Shown here piece after piece: positions 1-8,630 of a stretch of 34,874 nt of DNA. Every line of letters begins with the position of its first letter. Position 1 is the stretch's first letter. Source of the stretch: Mitosporidium daphniae (lineage: Eukaryota; Microsporidia). Under the pieces are notes generated by a model. The model saw only the letters and a program-made list of their open reading frames with translations, was not told where the DNA came from and did no database searches. The stretch covers positions 1 through 34,874 of the forward strand of contig NW_013546323.1 in assembly GCF_000760515.2 (NCBI RefSeq). The letters run 5' to 3'. Position numbers and translations under genes: made by a program.

Positions 1-550
1 ATGGAGTGTCTTTGGATTGGGCCTATGACTAAGGTTACAACAGGCAGGGAAACCATTAATCTCATGCGCACCACCCAGAGTGGATTGGTGATGGATGCAG
101 AACAACATCCGGCAATCAATGCAGATACGGAATGCTTTATCCAGGGAGACGTGCTAATAGAGTTTTCAGATTCGAGAAGTGCATTTGTGTTGCGATAAAC
201 GGAGAAAAAAATCGCCCATGAAGGGAGATAGCCCAGGAGAGTTGGGGTTAGCCCTCTATACAATCCCCGGATCCCTTCCTCCTTAATGATAGCCTAAACA
301 TAAGGCATCATAAATTTGCACCTTAAATATAGAAGTTGCGCCGACCGCTAAATTCGCGTTTGAAACGGGAAGTGTTTGTATTTTTATCTTTAAAACGTCG
401 AGAGGACACGCGAAAATGGCTGCAGTAAAGCCGGAAATCGCACCAATCGCCACGGTCGGTACAAAGTCATTCGATTGCCTATAATAAGCTCAAGCGGTAA
501 AATAAATACCAGTCATGGTCATCAAAAGAGACAGGGTCCCGTTTTGACAT
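1..550 (-). CDS. Mitochondrial carrier (SLC25) protein, partial 3' end, NAD/FAD/folate-carrier type
   Basis: Inner-membrane solute carrier; the gene runs off the left edge. Minus-strand exons are 550-510, 478-322, 293-54 and 22-<1, separated by introns of 31, 28 and 31 nt. The spliced protein starts MSKRDPVSFDD. It carries the first carrier signature CPLDVLKIKIQ, the loop EEGIRGLYRGLTPTLLGYLP, then PSWAIFFSVY and the second signature NPLWVVRMRLMAQ. A Trp in the second signature (NPLWVV) and the WAIFFSVY helix are typical of the YIA6/FLX1/SLC25A32 subgroup, which moves NAD, FAD or folate; the exact substrate is inferred only. The third repeat lies outside the window. The start ATG is the only one that opens the frame. 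It lies 174 nt from the divergent ceramide synthase start. Confidence 0.88.
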
Positions 551-724
551 TCAAAATGAAATACCAATCATTATGGCACCAGAATTTAATTTTAGGCACT
601 TTGCAAAATTGTGCAATGTTCAACCTTATTTTGTTTATTGGGCGAGAGCTGATGTGGCGTTGCTGGGGGCTCGATGGCAGAATTATTTTTCATTTTGCAA
701 TATTAGAATCCCACCACCCACATT
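551..724. promoter_or_regulatory. Shared divergent promoter region, carrier / ceramide synthase
   Basis: This 174-nt stretch between two divergent start codons must hold both promoters. It is AT-rich near the ceramide synthase end. I see no motif I can name. Confidence 0.5.
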
Positions 725-1753
725 ATGATGTATCCTATTTCTAAGCCTGTCTATTTCATTGGAGAAAAAATTGGAATTAATTTCAGCAATCCAACTGCTT
801 CCCCCGATCGATGGTACATGGCCAAGTCTGGAATGTTCTTTTTGGTAATTTTCCTTCTTTTTTGGATGATACTTCACTTTTTTGTGCACATGATCTCATC
901 TTTGATTGCAAAATATCTTTTGCCAGCCGAGAGCTGCTCCTCAAGCGTGCAAAAGACCGATGCCAAGTCGATGTTGAGCAAAGTCAATGCCCCTGGTGTA
1001 CGGCAGAGAAATTCCAATGGAGAACGGTCCAAGGCGAAAAAGGAGGAACCGGCTTGTTTGAGCGCAAGCAATAATTGTAACAAAGAGCCTTTGAAGCGTG
1101 TAAAGTTTAACGTTGCGTTCTGGAAGGCCGTCAATTATTCGTTCCTCGTTTTTGTTGGATTGAAGACCTTGCGATCGGCGGATTGGCTGCCAAACTACCA
1201 CGAATATGCTATACCTTTACCGCTAATCGAAATTAAAACCACAATTTATTATCACCTTGCAATTGCTTCATACCTGTATGGCTTCTTTTGCCTGCTAGTG
1301 GAGCCTCATCTGAAAGACTTCATGATAATGGTTTCTCACCATTTGGTTACGCTGCTGTTGCTGATCGGCTCATACTACTTACTTGGGTCGGTACGCATTG
1401 GCATGGTAGTCATGATTCTTCATGATATTTGCGATCCTTTTATGGAGATTGCAAAGCTTTGTCTTTACGCGGATCTCCATCTTCCTGCGAACGTCTTTTT
1501 CGTGTCCTTTGCGTTGATCTTTATCGTTTCCAGATGTGTTATTTATCCAACATTTGTCATACACCCACTATTTATTTTACTGCAAAGCGAAGAGAATCAA
1601 ATGATGATTGCTTATGCCCATCTTTTAATGTTGTGTATTATCTTTGTTATGGATGTCTATTGGACATTTCTTATCCTCAAAATGATCGTCGCTCAGTTGA
1701 CCGGCAAATCGCTAAAAAGAGACATACGCGAAGAAGTGGACAATGAAGACTGA
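725..1753 (+). CDS. Ceramide synthase (LAG1/LAC1, TLC domain)
   Basis: Endoplasmic reticulum enzyme that N-acylates a sphingoid base with fatty acyl-CoA to give (dihydro)ceramide. The ORF is intronless, 342 aa. It has an N-terminal membrane segment at about residues 36-60, a charged Ser/Lys-rich loop at about 70-125, then a TLC domain with several membrane helices. The Lag1 motif is clear: the His pair in VSHHLVT (205-206), then SYY..GSVRIG and LHDICDPFMEIAK, with the HDxxD acids at 233-237. The C-terminus is acidic (REEVDNED). The size is near the low end of the family (about 350-420 aa). Two ATGs are adjacent (725 and 728), so the start could be either. It ends 34 nt from the stop of the convergent acidic-protein gene. 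Confidence 0.93.
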   Translation: MMYPISKPVYFIGEKIGINFSNPTASPDRWYMAKSGMFFLVIFLLFWMILHFFVHMISSLIAKYLLPAESCSSSVQKTDAKSMLSKVNAPGVRQRNSNGERSKAKKEEPACLSASNNCNKEPLKRVKFNVAFWKAVNYSFLVFVGLKTLRSADWLPNYHEYAIPLPLIEIKTTIYYHLAIASYLYGFFCLLVEPHLKDFMIMVSHHLVTLLLLIGSYYLLGSVRIGMVVMILHDICDPFMEIAKLCLYADLHLPANVFFVSFALIFIVSRCVIYPTFVIHPLFILLQSEENQMMIAYAHLLMLCIIFVMDVYWTFLILKMIVAQLTGKSLKRDIREEVDNED

Positions 1754-1787
1754 TTGAAGGAAAGGGTTGTTTTATTTACAAATAAAT

Positions 1788-2249
1788 TTACATGATTTGA
1801 CATCGACAGCATTGAATTGGACATTTCCTTTTAATTTCTGAACACTCTTTTGCTTGATTTGCATCGCGGATTTCGGTGACCGGCCAAACCTTCTTAGCCT
1901 CTGATTCGCGCTCCCACGCGGACCCACATGATACGTCCTCCCTAATTGAGGACTGATCTTCGGGCTGATATTCGGGCTGATATTCGGACTCATCATCTAC
2001 ACGCTGCTGGTCACCATCATGATCATCATGATCACCGCGGTGCGGCAGTAAAGGTGTTCTTGGAATTTTATCGATCTTTTGAAACGGCAGCGGAACGCTG
2101 AGCTCCGACTCGTCGTGATAAAACTCGATCTACAAAGTTATTGTTGGTCTGCTTTTCATTACTGTCCTATCTCCAGATAAAATAATGTTAAATTGATGGT
2201 TTTGGCCAGTGGGCGAGCTACTTGAATTAAACGAGGAAATTGTAGACAT
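1788..2249 (-). CDS. Hypothetical acidic protein, two exons (142 aa)
   Basis: I do not recognise this protein. Exons are 2249-2163 and 2129-1788, joined across a 33-nt intron with GTAATG at the 5' end and TTGTAG at the 3' end; exon 1 is an exact multiple of three and the join is in phase. The product starts MSTISSFNSSSSPTG, continues FNIILSGDRTIEFYHDES, has a His/Asp-rich and Glu-rich middle (GDHDDHDGD, then two near-identical EYQPE steps), and ends in a Cys cluster (CPIQCCRCQIM). The Cys cluster hints at metal binding but is too short to assign. The start codon is only 23 nt from the start of the divergent mL58 gene. Support is the clean splice, the unbroken frame and the snug fit between neighbours. 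Small nuclear or complex subunits such as APC13 came to mind, but I see no decisive motif. Confidence 0.6.
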
Positions 2250-2272
2250 TTTTTATAAAATCAATTTGTAAA
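2250..2272. promoter_or_regulatory. 23-nt divergent spacer between start codons
   Basis: The ATGs of the acidic-protein gene and the mL58 gene are 23 nt apart in opposite directions. The spacer is AT-rich (ends TTTATAAAATC...TTTGTAAA). Each gene's core promoter probably lies inside, or its transcript starts within, its neighbour's 5' end. Confidence 0.5.
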
Positions 2273-2881
2273 ATGTCATCATCTTTGCTGTGTCCTCTTT
2301 TGATGTCAAGGCTGCCATGCCCCTCAATTTTTCAATCGATCCTCGCAGCTAGGCATTTGCAAACTAGAGGCTTCAAAAGAAACATCAAGGCAAGGACAAA
2401 CAAGCCGGTCACTAGCAACATCTCTAAAACCCCAAATGCCCCAAATTTATTTGAAGGCGCCCCGCTTATTCTTGACGATGGATCTCAATTTGTTTGCATC
2501 GACACGTTGCAGCTGTCGCTAAAATCTCCGCTATTAAAGCAACTGATGCCGGACATCCCGATTCCTGACATCGGACAGGAGCCTCTTCCTCCGCTCACGA
2601 GGACACCAAAATCGCACGCTCCATTTAGAGCGCTATCGGAGGAAGAACATTCAAGACTGCTCACGCTTCGTCAAAAAGACCCCCAAAAATATTCTGTTTC
2701 CGAGTGTGCCAAACTATTCAATTGCCCTCCTTTGCAAATTATGCAAACCGTCCATGCTCCGGCCAATTATAAAAAAGAATTGGCGGCCCAATTGGACAAA
2801 CAAAAATATAGACGAAGAAATGTTATCCGAGCTAGGCGAAAGGAAGTTTTCGAAAATGCCTGGCACCATTATCACAGCTAG
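2273..2881 (+). CDS. Mitochondrial large-subunit ribosomal protein mL58 (MRPL20 family)
   Basis: Component of the mitochondrial ribosome large subunit, found in fungi. The ORF is intronless, 202 aa. The N-terminus is basic and hydroxylated (ARHLQTRGFKRNIKAR), as expected for a matrix-targeting sequence. The family core is RALSEEEHSRLLTLRQKD, then KYSVSECAKLFNCPPLQI, matching the fungal pattern in which a KYxxxxLAKxFNCSP segment follows an acidic helix. The C-terminal part is Lys/Arg-rich, fitting rRNA contact. The last 15 codons lie in a 46-bp tandem duplication that continues past the stop codon, so the C-terminus may have been altered recently. mL58 is a fungal marker among mitoribosomal proteins. 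Confidence 0.8.
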   Translation: MSSSLLCPLLMSRLPCPSIFQSILAARHLQTRGFKRNIKARTNKPVTSNISKTPNAPNLFEGAPLILDDGSQFVCIDTLQLSLKSPLLKQLMPDIPIPDIGQEPLPPLTRTPKSHAPFRALSEEEHSRLLTLRQKDPQKYSVSECAKLFNCPPLQIMQTVHAPANYKKELAAQLDKQKYRRRNVIRARRKEVFENAWHHYHS

Positions 2882-2922
2882 GCGAAAGAAAGTTTTCGAA
2901 AATGCGTGGCACCATTGTCACA
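2831..2922 (+). repeat. 46-bp direct tandem duplication across the mL58 stop codon
   Basis: Two adjacent copies, 2831-2876 and 2877-2922, differ at only a few bases. The unit length is not a multiple of three. Copy 1 encodes the protein end (ARRKEVFENAWHHYHS) and the stop falls at the start of copy 2; copy 2 reads RRKKVFENAWHHCHS in another frame. A partial third start (GCTAGGG) follows at 2923. Confidence 0.9.
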
Positions 2923-3157
2923 GCTAGGGTTATAATTTATTAAACGTCCGTGCACCCCCGTACTCCGCGAAAATATTTAAATCGCAATTGATGCAGGCTT
3001 TATTAATTCATGCAGCTTTCGAAGCTTTCATTTGTCTGAATGCGTACAAATGTCAGTCAAAAAAGCTTCTAGAGTGTATACGCAACCTAAGGTCGCTCTC
3101 TTACTCGATGTGTGTCGTTTGAAGAGCATTACCCATGGCTTGCACAGCATACCATCA
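2882..3157. other. 276-bp convergent intergenic region
   Basis: Lies between the stop codons of mL58 and the ZNF277-like gene. It begins with the second copy of the 46-bp duplication; the rest shows no coding signal. It should hold both polyadenylation regions. Confidence 0.5.
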
Positions 3158-4332
3158 TTAGTTTGACTCTTCATCGCTCACAAAAATTCCGTCCAAATAC
3201 CTAATAAAAGGATCGTTTTCAAGCGTGAGGCGCAAATATCTATAAGTTACCATGAGATTGAGTACTTTTCATGATCCCATAAAGACCTTTGTGAGAGGCA
3301 ACTTGCATTAAAGGGCTCCTTGATAAAGTCTCCATTTTGCACCTACAGGTAAAGCAGCAGGCCGAGCAATACCCGTTCGCGCAAATAGTTGATTATTTTG
3401 ACAAGGTCATAAAACGAATGCAAAGATTGGCGGGAAATCTTTTTCAAATCAAGCCCATGGATTTCGGGGAGGTGGCCCTCAAAAAGGTCGTCAAAGTCGT
3501 TAAAATCCTGATCGTCAAACAGACATTTGATTTTTTCCGTATCGGACTCTTGCCACTCACCCCAGCTTGAGTCGGAGTCAACGGCACCGTGCCAATTGTC
3601 ATCCTTATCGATGCAATTCTATGCGTCAACGCAAAACGTAGGTACCTGGTAGTTGATAAGATAGTACTTGTCAAATGAGGTATCAAGCGGATTGATTCGA
3701 GCATGCCTTTTACCCTGCATGTGGGTCTTCACGGCATCAACGCTTTCAAAACAATTGTCACAAAAAATGCAGCATAAATTTTTCAAAAGCCGATTGCGCA
3801 GTACAGCGATAAATTCGGGCAAAAAGACCAGATTATATGCTTTACCAAGAACCAGCCCATGCGACTTATCTAAGTGTGCAAGGTATTCCGGATACGATTG
3901 CCCCGCAGCTTCATTGCATATGAAGCATTTTTCGTGTTCCAAAGGGGCGCAAAGATCCTCTTTTTGCTGTTTTAAAAGGCAGGAAAGCAGGGAATGTTCC
4001 AGTTTGAATCGAATCAAAGCGTCCGCAAGCTGGCCGGGGTTTTCCGGCGTAGCGCCAACATATGTGATCCCGTCTTTTGAGTAAAAGTTACTCCTGATTT
4101 GGATTTCGCAATTATCCTGCGTGAAATAGTAATTCAAATAGGACTCCAAAAATGGCGCTACTTGAAACGCCTGGAACACGCAAAGCTTATGCCGATTTTT
4201 GAGATGTGCCAAAAATCCAGATGCAGAGTCAAACAGGCCTTGTCGACATCCCTCAAAAGTGCAGCGAATGGGCGTGCAAACCAGGTGGGCGTTATCCTGA
4301 TTCCCCGCGTGGTTGACTTCATCGACAATCAT
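3158..4332 (-). CDS. ZNF277-like C2H2 zinc-finger protein (363 aa)
   Basis: Five-part reading with four exons: 4332-3646, 3618-3373, 3342-3266 and 3239-3158, separated by introns of 27, 30 and 26 nt. The protein has fingers CTFEGC...HLKNRH, CFICNE...HLDKSH and CCIFC...THMQGKRH. The third is followed by the family block INPLDTSFDKYYLINYQ, then an acidic Trp-containing linker (DDNW...SSWGEWQESD), a fourth finger-like segment CLFDDQDF...HLPEIHGLDL, and the tail EKYLRLTLENDPFIRYLDG. This order matches the ZNF277 family, nuclear proteins linked to chromatin and ribosomal-protein interactions; the function here is inferred. In the fourth segment the second Cys of the usual CLFC is Asp, so that finger is probably degenerate. 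The TTG codon upstream at 4344 is not needed; ATG 4332 is the first Met. It lies 30 nt downstream of isocitrate lyase on the same strand. Confidence 0.82.
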
Positions 4333-4362
4333 TTTAGAATGCAAAAATTTAATTCAACGCAA

Positions 4363-5994
4363 TTACAATTTCGATGCTATGAAGGTGGACGCGGTGAATT
4401 GCTTTTCCGTCACACCTTCTCCCATTGCAGCAGTGGAAGTCACGCCGCCCTGCACCAAGCGCATATATTCATCATACAGCTTTGCACCACTCCATGTTTG
4501 ATGAGCAAGCGTCTCTACCTTATTTTCTCTTTCCTTTCTTTGGATTTGCTCAACATAGGCAATCACGCCCTTGGAAGAAAACAAACGCGCAAATTGGTCC
4601 GTTGCCAATGCATTTAAATGGAATCCAGCTAGGGTTATAAATTGCCAATTAAAAGACAATTGTGCAAGTGTGCTAGTAAAGCCGGCCATCTGGTCACGCG
4701 TCATCCCCGATTGCTCCCAATTAAATGAGGGAGAAAGGTTGTATGCGAGAAACTTTTTTGGATGTGCTCCAAGTACGCCTTCCGAAAATTTACGAGCTTG
4801 ATCAAGAGAAGGGCAGGCCGTCTCTGCCCAAAGCATATCTGCAAAAGGGGCAAATGCAATGGAACGGTCAGTAGCCGCCTCAATCGAACCATGGTACCTG
4901 TAATATCCCTCCCTTGTTCTTGGAGACTCGCAATTCCAATACAAATCTATTCCTTTTGAATGGCGAACCCAGTGCAATATTTCCTCTGCCATGGCACCAC
5001 GAAATCTTCTCTTAAATTCATTCATGATTGCAGGATCTCCAGATACCTTTTTTCTCAAGGCCGCTTCTAGGGTGCAAAGTTGAGCCTCACGCAGCCATTT
5101 CTCTTCGAGTTCTTGAAGAACAGCGCAGGAGGCACCTCGCTGTTTAGCCTCATTCAAAACACCTATTAACGTCCCTTTCTCGTTCGCATTGACCGAGCCG
5201 AGAATGTAAGGATGGTCTCTCGGATCAATGTTGCTTTGCAAGAGCTTTGCCGCCTCGGCATCTGTTCTGCTTATCAGAACCGTCTCCACTCCCATCACAT
5301 CAAATTGTAGCCGAAAAGCGTTCAATCTATCTATGTGTTCTTGCGTGGAAACGAGAACCTTTCCACCCATATGGCCGCACTTTTTGGTTCCTGCTGCCTG
5401 ATCTTCCACGTGAACTCCGGCTGCGCCGCGCTCAACAAATAGCTTGGCAAGCTTGATGTTGGATGTAATTCCCCCATGGCCAGTATCTGCATCTGCAATG
5501 AGTGGCCTCATCACATCATATGGAGCCTCATCACTTGTGAGCGCCTCAAATGTCAACTTTCGATCGTGCATTCTTTGGGCCAGCCATAGTTGCTCTACCT
5601 TCCTAGGAACAGTATCCATGGGATAGTCTGCAAGATCGGGACCTGGCTCATTGGTCGATGATGCTGTTGATGACGATTGCCATCCGGACACGTATATGGT
5701 TTCAAGATATTTTGACATTTGAATCACCTGCACCGGGTCCAAGGCCCCAAAAGTAATCGATGCAGTCTTGTTTGTGGCATGTTTCTGCAAAATTTTCCAA
5801 AGCTTTTTTGCTTGAATATCTGATTCATATTGGAACAGCGGGAAAGATCCCCGAAGCACCGCTACATCTTTAGCGCTCCACAGACGTTTAATATACTTCC
5901 ATCTTTCAGATTGATACCACTTTTCGATAGACTCGACATTTAGTGCAAGGGTTTTCTTGATATGCATCATGTGATTTTTGCTCTCGTCATTCAT
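4363..5994 (-). CDS. Isocitrate lyase with C-terminal SKL peroxisomal signal
   Basis: Glyoxylate-cycle enzyme splitting isocitrate into glyoxylate and succinate; it allows growth on acetate or fatty acids. The ORF is a single exon, 543 aa, normal for fungal isocitrate lyase. Catalytic signature [12 protein letters not shown] lies at residues 204-215 with the active Cys at 206. Also seen are the substrate/Mg loop [10 protein letters not shown] (166-175), GVHVEDQ and SRTDAEAA. The fungal insertion and the C-terminal block YNLSPSFNW are present. The protein ends ...FIASKL, a perfect PTS1, so import into peroxisomes or glyoxysomes is expected. Malate synthase, the partner enzyme, is not in the window. 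Two direct repeats lie just upstream of the start and may be regulatory. It is distinguished from methylisocitrate lyase by the KKCGH context and size; that alternative is unlikely but not fully excluded. Confidence 0.95.
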   Translation of the reverse strand: MNDESKNHMMHIKKTLALNVESIEKWYQSERWKYIKRLWSAKDVAVLRGSFPLFQYESDIQAKKLWKILQKHATNKTASITFGALDPVQVIQMSKYLETIYVSGWQSSSTASSTNEPGPDLADYPMDTVPRKVEQLWLAQRMHDRKLTFEALTSDEAPYDVMRPLIADADTGHGGITSNIKLAKLFVERGAAGVHVEDQAAGTKKCGHMGGKVLVSTQEHIDRLNAFRLQFDVMGVETVLISRTDAEAAKLLQSNIDPRDHPYILGSVNANEKGTLIGVLNEAKQRGASCAVLQELEEKWLREAQLCTLEAALRKKVSGDPAIMNEFKRRFRGAMAEEILHWVRHSKGIDLYWNCESPRTREGYYRYHGSIEAATDRSIAFAPFADMLWAETACPSLDQARKFSEGVLGAHPKKFLAYNLSPSFNWEQSGMTRDQMAGFTSTLAQLSFNWQFITLAGFHLNALATDQFARLFSSKGVIAYVEQIQRKERENKVETLAHQTWSGAKLYDEYMRLVQGGVTSTAAMGEGVTEKQFTASTFIASKL

Positions 5995-6002
5995 TTTATC
6001 AC

Positions 6003-6062
6003 TATAGTGGGAAATTGATGCCGCAAAAAAGAAATTGTGATTATATTGGGAAAATGATGCCG
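6003..6062. promoter_or_regulatory. Direct repeat pair upstream of isocitrate lyase
   Basis: Two 21-nt copies at 6003-6023 and 6042-6062 share TATA-TGGGAAA-TGATGCCG with three differences, spaced 39 nt apart. Read on the minus strand they give CGGCATCA...TCCCA...TATA, placed about 9 and 48 nt before the isocitrate lyase ATG. They could be binding sites or duplicated core-promoter modules; which one is inference. Confidence 0.45.
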
Positions 6063-6210
6063 AAATCCCGCCGTCTTGGGCACATTGCTCATTTTATCAA
6101 ACTGCTAGAAATTTGGCATAAATCAGTAGCCAATTGAAGGAGACCTTCCGCTTGATTGGTTGAAACTTATTTGTGAATTTTAATTGGCTGCTCTTTTAAC
6201 TACCAGTCAT

Positions 6211-7040
6211 ATGTATATCCGCTACCTCTGTGTTGGCGCTTTACAACATCCTCCTTTGGCAATAAAAATGGAAAATACGGATATCTGTGAAAGTGACTCC
6301 GATTATCGGATATTTCCCTCGCACGAAAGTAACAAGTTGATACTGTATTTTTATTAGTTAGATCGTTCTCCAAAACGGCTGTAAATCTCAATCTCTTGGC
6401 AGAGACCATATTGCATGCTCCTTCGATTTCTCCATTCTCCGGGGTAGATTCAAAATCTACTTCTAGAGATGCCTGCCCTCTTAAAATGCGGTCGATCGAT
6501 TCACCTAATGCAATTTTCACGCATCATAAGCAGGACGAACTAATTGGTTTCCGGTCGATCCTGCCTCCTGGCCATTCATATTCTTTTGATCAAGATTTAC
6601 AGCCTCAAAGAAGGAAGAAGCTTTGTGCAGACGATATTATTCTTGAAAAGAAAAAGGCTCACATTGTTTCTGAGCAGAAGCGTCGGCAAAACATCAATGA
6701 CGGCTTTGAAGAGCTCAAGCAAATAATCCCAGCTTGCAGTGCCACTACGGATTCTAAGGCTGTTATTCTTAGAAAAGGTATCAGTTTATGTTGGCATTTT
6801 ATCTTTTTTATTGTAGCGGTCAATTATATCAAATCTCTTGAGGCTCAGCTTGTCCATAACACAGATTTAATTCAAAGGCATCCAATACACAGCAAAACAC
6901 CACGCCATTTAAAGCCACACCATTCCTCTCCACTGCCACTGATTTTTCACGGGGCAGCAAGTATTGCACATTCAGAGGTTTTCCATCTGAATCAAGTAGA
7001 TAGTATTCATATAGATCCACTTACTAATATAACAATATAG
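6211..7040 (+). CDS. bHLH transcription factor, E-box (class B) type
   Basis: Exons 6211-6328, 6358-6777 and 6817-7040; introns are 29 and 39 nt. The basic region and helices read EKKKAHIVSEQKRRQNINDG, then GFEELKQIIPACS, then SKAVILRKAVNYIKSLEAQL. The basic region has the His-Glu-Arg triad (H-x3-E-x3-R) of factors that bind CACGTG-like E-boxes. The SEQKRR..I..GFEELK pattern resembles the MLX/RTG3/INO4 group. The leucine zipper is short. The 39-nt intron is a multiple of three without a stop, so its retention would add 13 residues inside the loop-helix 2 region; the spliced form fits the family. ATG 6268 in the same frame is an alternative start (234 aa instead of 253). Targets are unknown. 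It is divergent from isocitrate lyase. Confidence 0.8.
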
Positions 7041-7165
7041 AATTTCAGTTTTAATTTAGGGTTCAATTTTAATTTCAGTTTTAATTTAGGGTTCAGTTTC
7101 AATTTCAGGTTCAATTTCAGCTTCGGTTTTAGTTTCAGTTTCGGTTTCAGTTTCAGTTTAAAACT
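7041..7165 (+). repeat. Low-complexity TTTCAG/AATTT repeat tract before GLE1
   Basis: After the bHLH stop, a T-rich tract repeats short phrases such as AATTTCAG, TTTAGGGTTCA (twice) and TTTCAGTTTCGG. It runs to about 45 nt before the GLE1 start. It probably holds the bHLH 3' end and the GLE1 promoter. No longer unit is conserved. Confidence 0.7.
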
Positions 7166-7207
7166 TTCATGTCAATTTTATTTTTACATTGAAGTTTTTC
7201 GTCTTGA

Positions 7208-8630
7208 ATGCAGAACCATAAAAGTGTACTTTCCACAATTAACGCTTTCCATTTTTCCTCCAGACAATTGGTAGACGATCTGCAGGAGCAAATTAGAACT
7301 GCCGTGGACAAGATTTCGAATGAACTCAATGAACTAGAGGCTAAAAGGTATTGTGCTCTGATGCATTTAACTTGAGGGTTTCTTCTCTTTCTTTGAGATC
7401 CGAACAATATGTGAATGCTCAGGCAACTGCCGAAAAAGTACTCTTGGTCAGCGTTATTTTTAGATCATTCAAGAAGAACTAAAATTAAGGCAAGATGAAG
7501 AGAGACTAAGAGCTGCAGAACATATCCGTCTTTTGGTCATACAAGAGCGACAGAAAAAAGAACGACAGAAAAACGAACAGCAGGAAAGAGAAAAACAGGA
7601 GCAAAAGCTTGTTGAGGCTACAAAAACTCAAGAAGCTCCGCAAACGATTGGTACTGAGCTTTATGGTGGAGCCACGAAGAACAAGCTTGAGGGTGAAGAA
7701 ACAACGTCTCTATATGCATCAAGAGTTATATATTTTCTCTGGGCTGAAAGGGTATTTACTTTAATATTTTGATGTCTTCAGAGCCTTTCTTTATTGATAT
7801 CTGAGGAGTTTTCGTCTCCCAAATTTCCGAACATAAAACCAATGATCCTGGGATTAAAAATGAAGATCAATACAAAAATTTGCCAGATAACTCAATCCTC
7901 CTCTCAAATAAGCATTGTGGTTAGTACTTTCATATCGAAAATTCTTTCCATCTAGATAAACGGGCTAAAAGAGATCGTATTGGCGGCTGGCACTCAAAAC
8001 GAACATTTGCTTAATTTCTGCCAGTTTTTCATTTCAGAAAAAATATGCGACCAGGCATCTATACTGGCAGCATCCCATCTTCCTGCTGCCGTATCAATTG
8101 CACGAGTGTGCCATGGCATATCGAAATTTGGAATCCTTCCAGACTTTCTTGTCAAATTGCTGGGGACCCTAGCATTTAGATGTCCTCTATTAAATGGATC
8201 AAACCCTTCTGGGTTTTCATTTTCAAAACTTGGATACAAAATGAAACCAGATGGCATTTCAGTAAATGAAACCAATGATTCTTGGATCGAACGGATGCGA
8301 GGATACATTTCCCTGTATATCGCAATTCTTTTGTGCGACAATTTTGAGCCTGGTCTGAGTTGGACCCTATTGGTATCGATCCTAAATCTTGACACCCCAC
8401 ATCCATGGATTCCTTTCTTGTTAGTTTCTATCCTTGATGTTGGTTCGATATCCTTTTTTAGATTATTTCAAGGTTATTATTTGAAGCTTATTTTGTTGGT
8501 AAAGGAGCAGCTCATTCCCACTCTAAAGTCCACAAGCATTGCATTTTCTCCCAAATCCTCGCTTCCAAGATTAGAAATTATGGTAGATGAGATTTTACTA
8601 AATCCAACTTCTGTCGGACTTGCTTTATAG
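7208..8630 (+). CDS. GLE1: GLE1-type nucleoporin / mRNA export factor
   Basis: Works at the cytoplasmic face of the nuclear pore, where Gle1 (with inositol hexakisphosphate in yeast) activates the DEAD-box helicase Dbp5 for mRNA release. Exons are 7208-7347, 7377-7437, 7464-7751, 7782-7919 and 7956-8630, with introns of 29, 26, 30 and 36 nt; total 433 aa. The N-terminal half is a long charged coiled coil (ERQKKERQKNEQQEREKQEQ). The C-terminal half is the GLE1 domain: KINTKICQITQSSSQI, the HLPAAVSIARV helix, SWIERMRGYISLYIAIL, and FLLVSILDVGSISFFRLFQG. The first intron ends in GAG and is supported by phase and by a TTTAAC motif. The fourth intron could start at 7917 instead of 7920 (one residue difference). 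Shorter than yeast (538 aa) and human proteins, mainly N-terminally. Confidence 0.85.

Noticed and set aside
1-198. Plus-strand 65-aa ORF at the left edge
   Set aside because: The minus strand here encodes the mitochondrial carrier with clear signature motifs and splices; the plus ORF is its shadow.
1772-1996. Minus-strand ORF rich in ISPN repeats
   Set aside because: It overlaps the acidic-protein exon in another frame; the spliced frame with an ATG and phase-matched intron is better supported.
7060-7100. Telomere-like TTTAGGG
   Set aside because: Only two copies inside a degenerate T-rich tract, not a tandem array, and flanked by genes on both sides.
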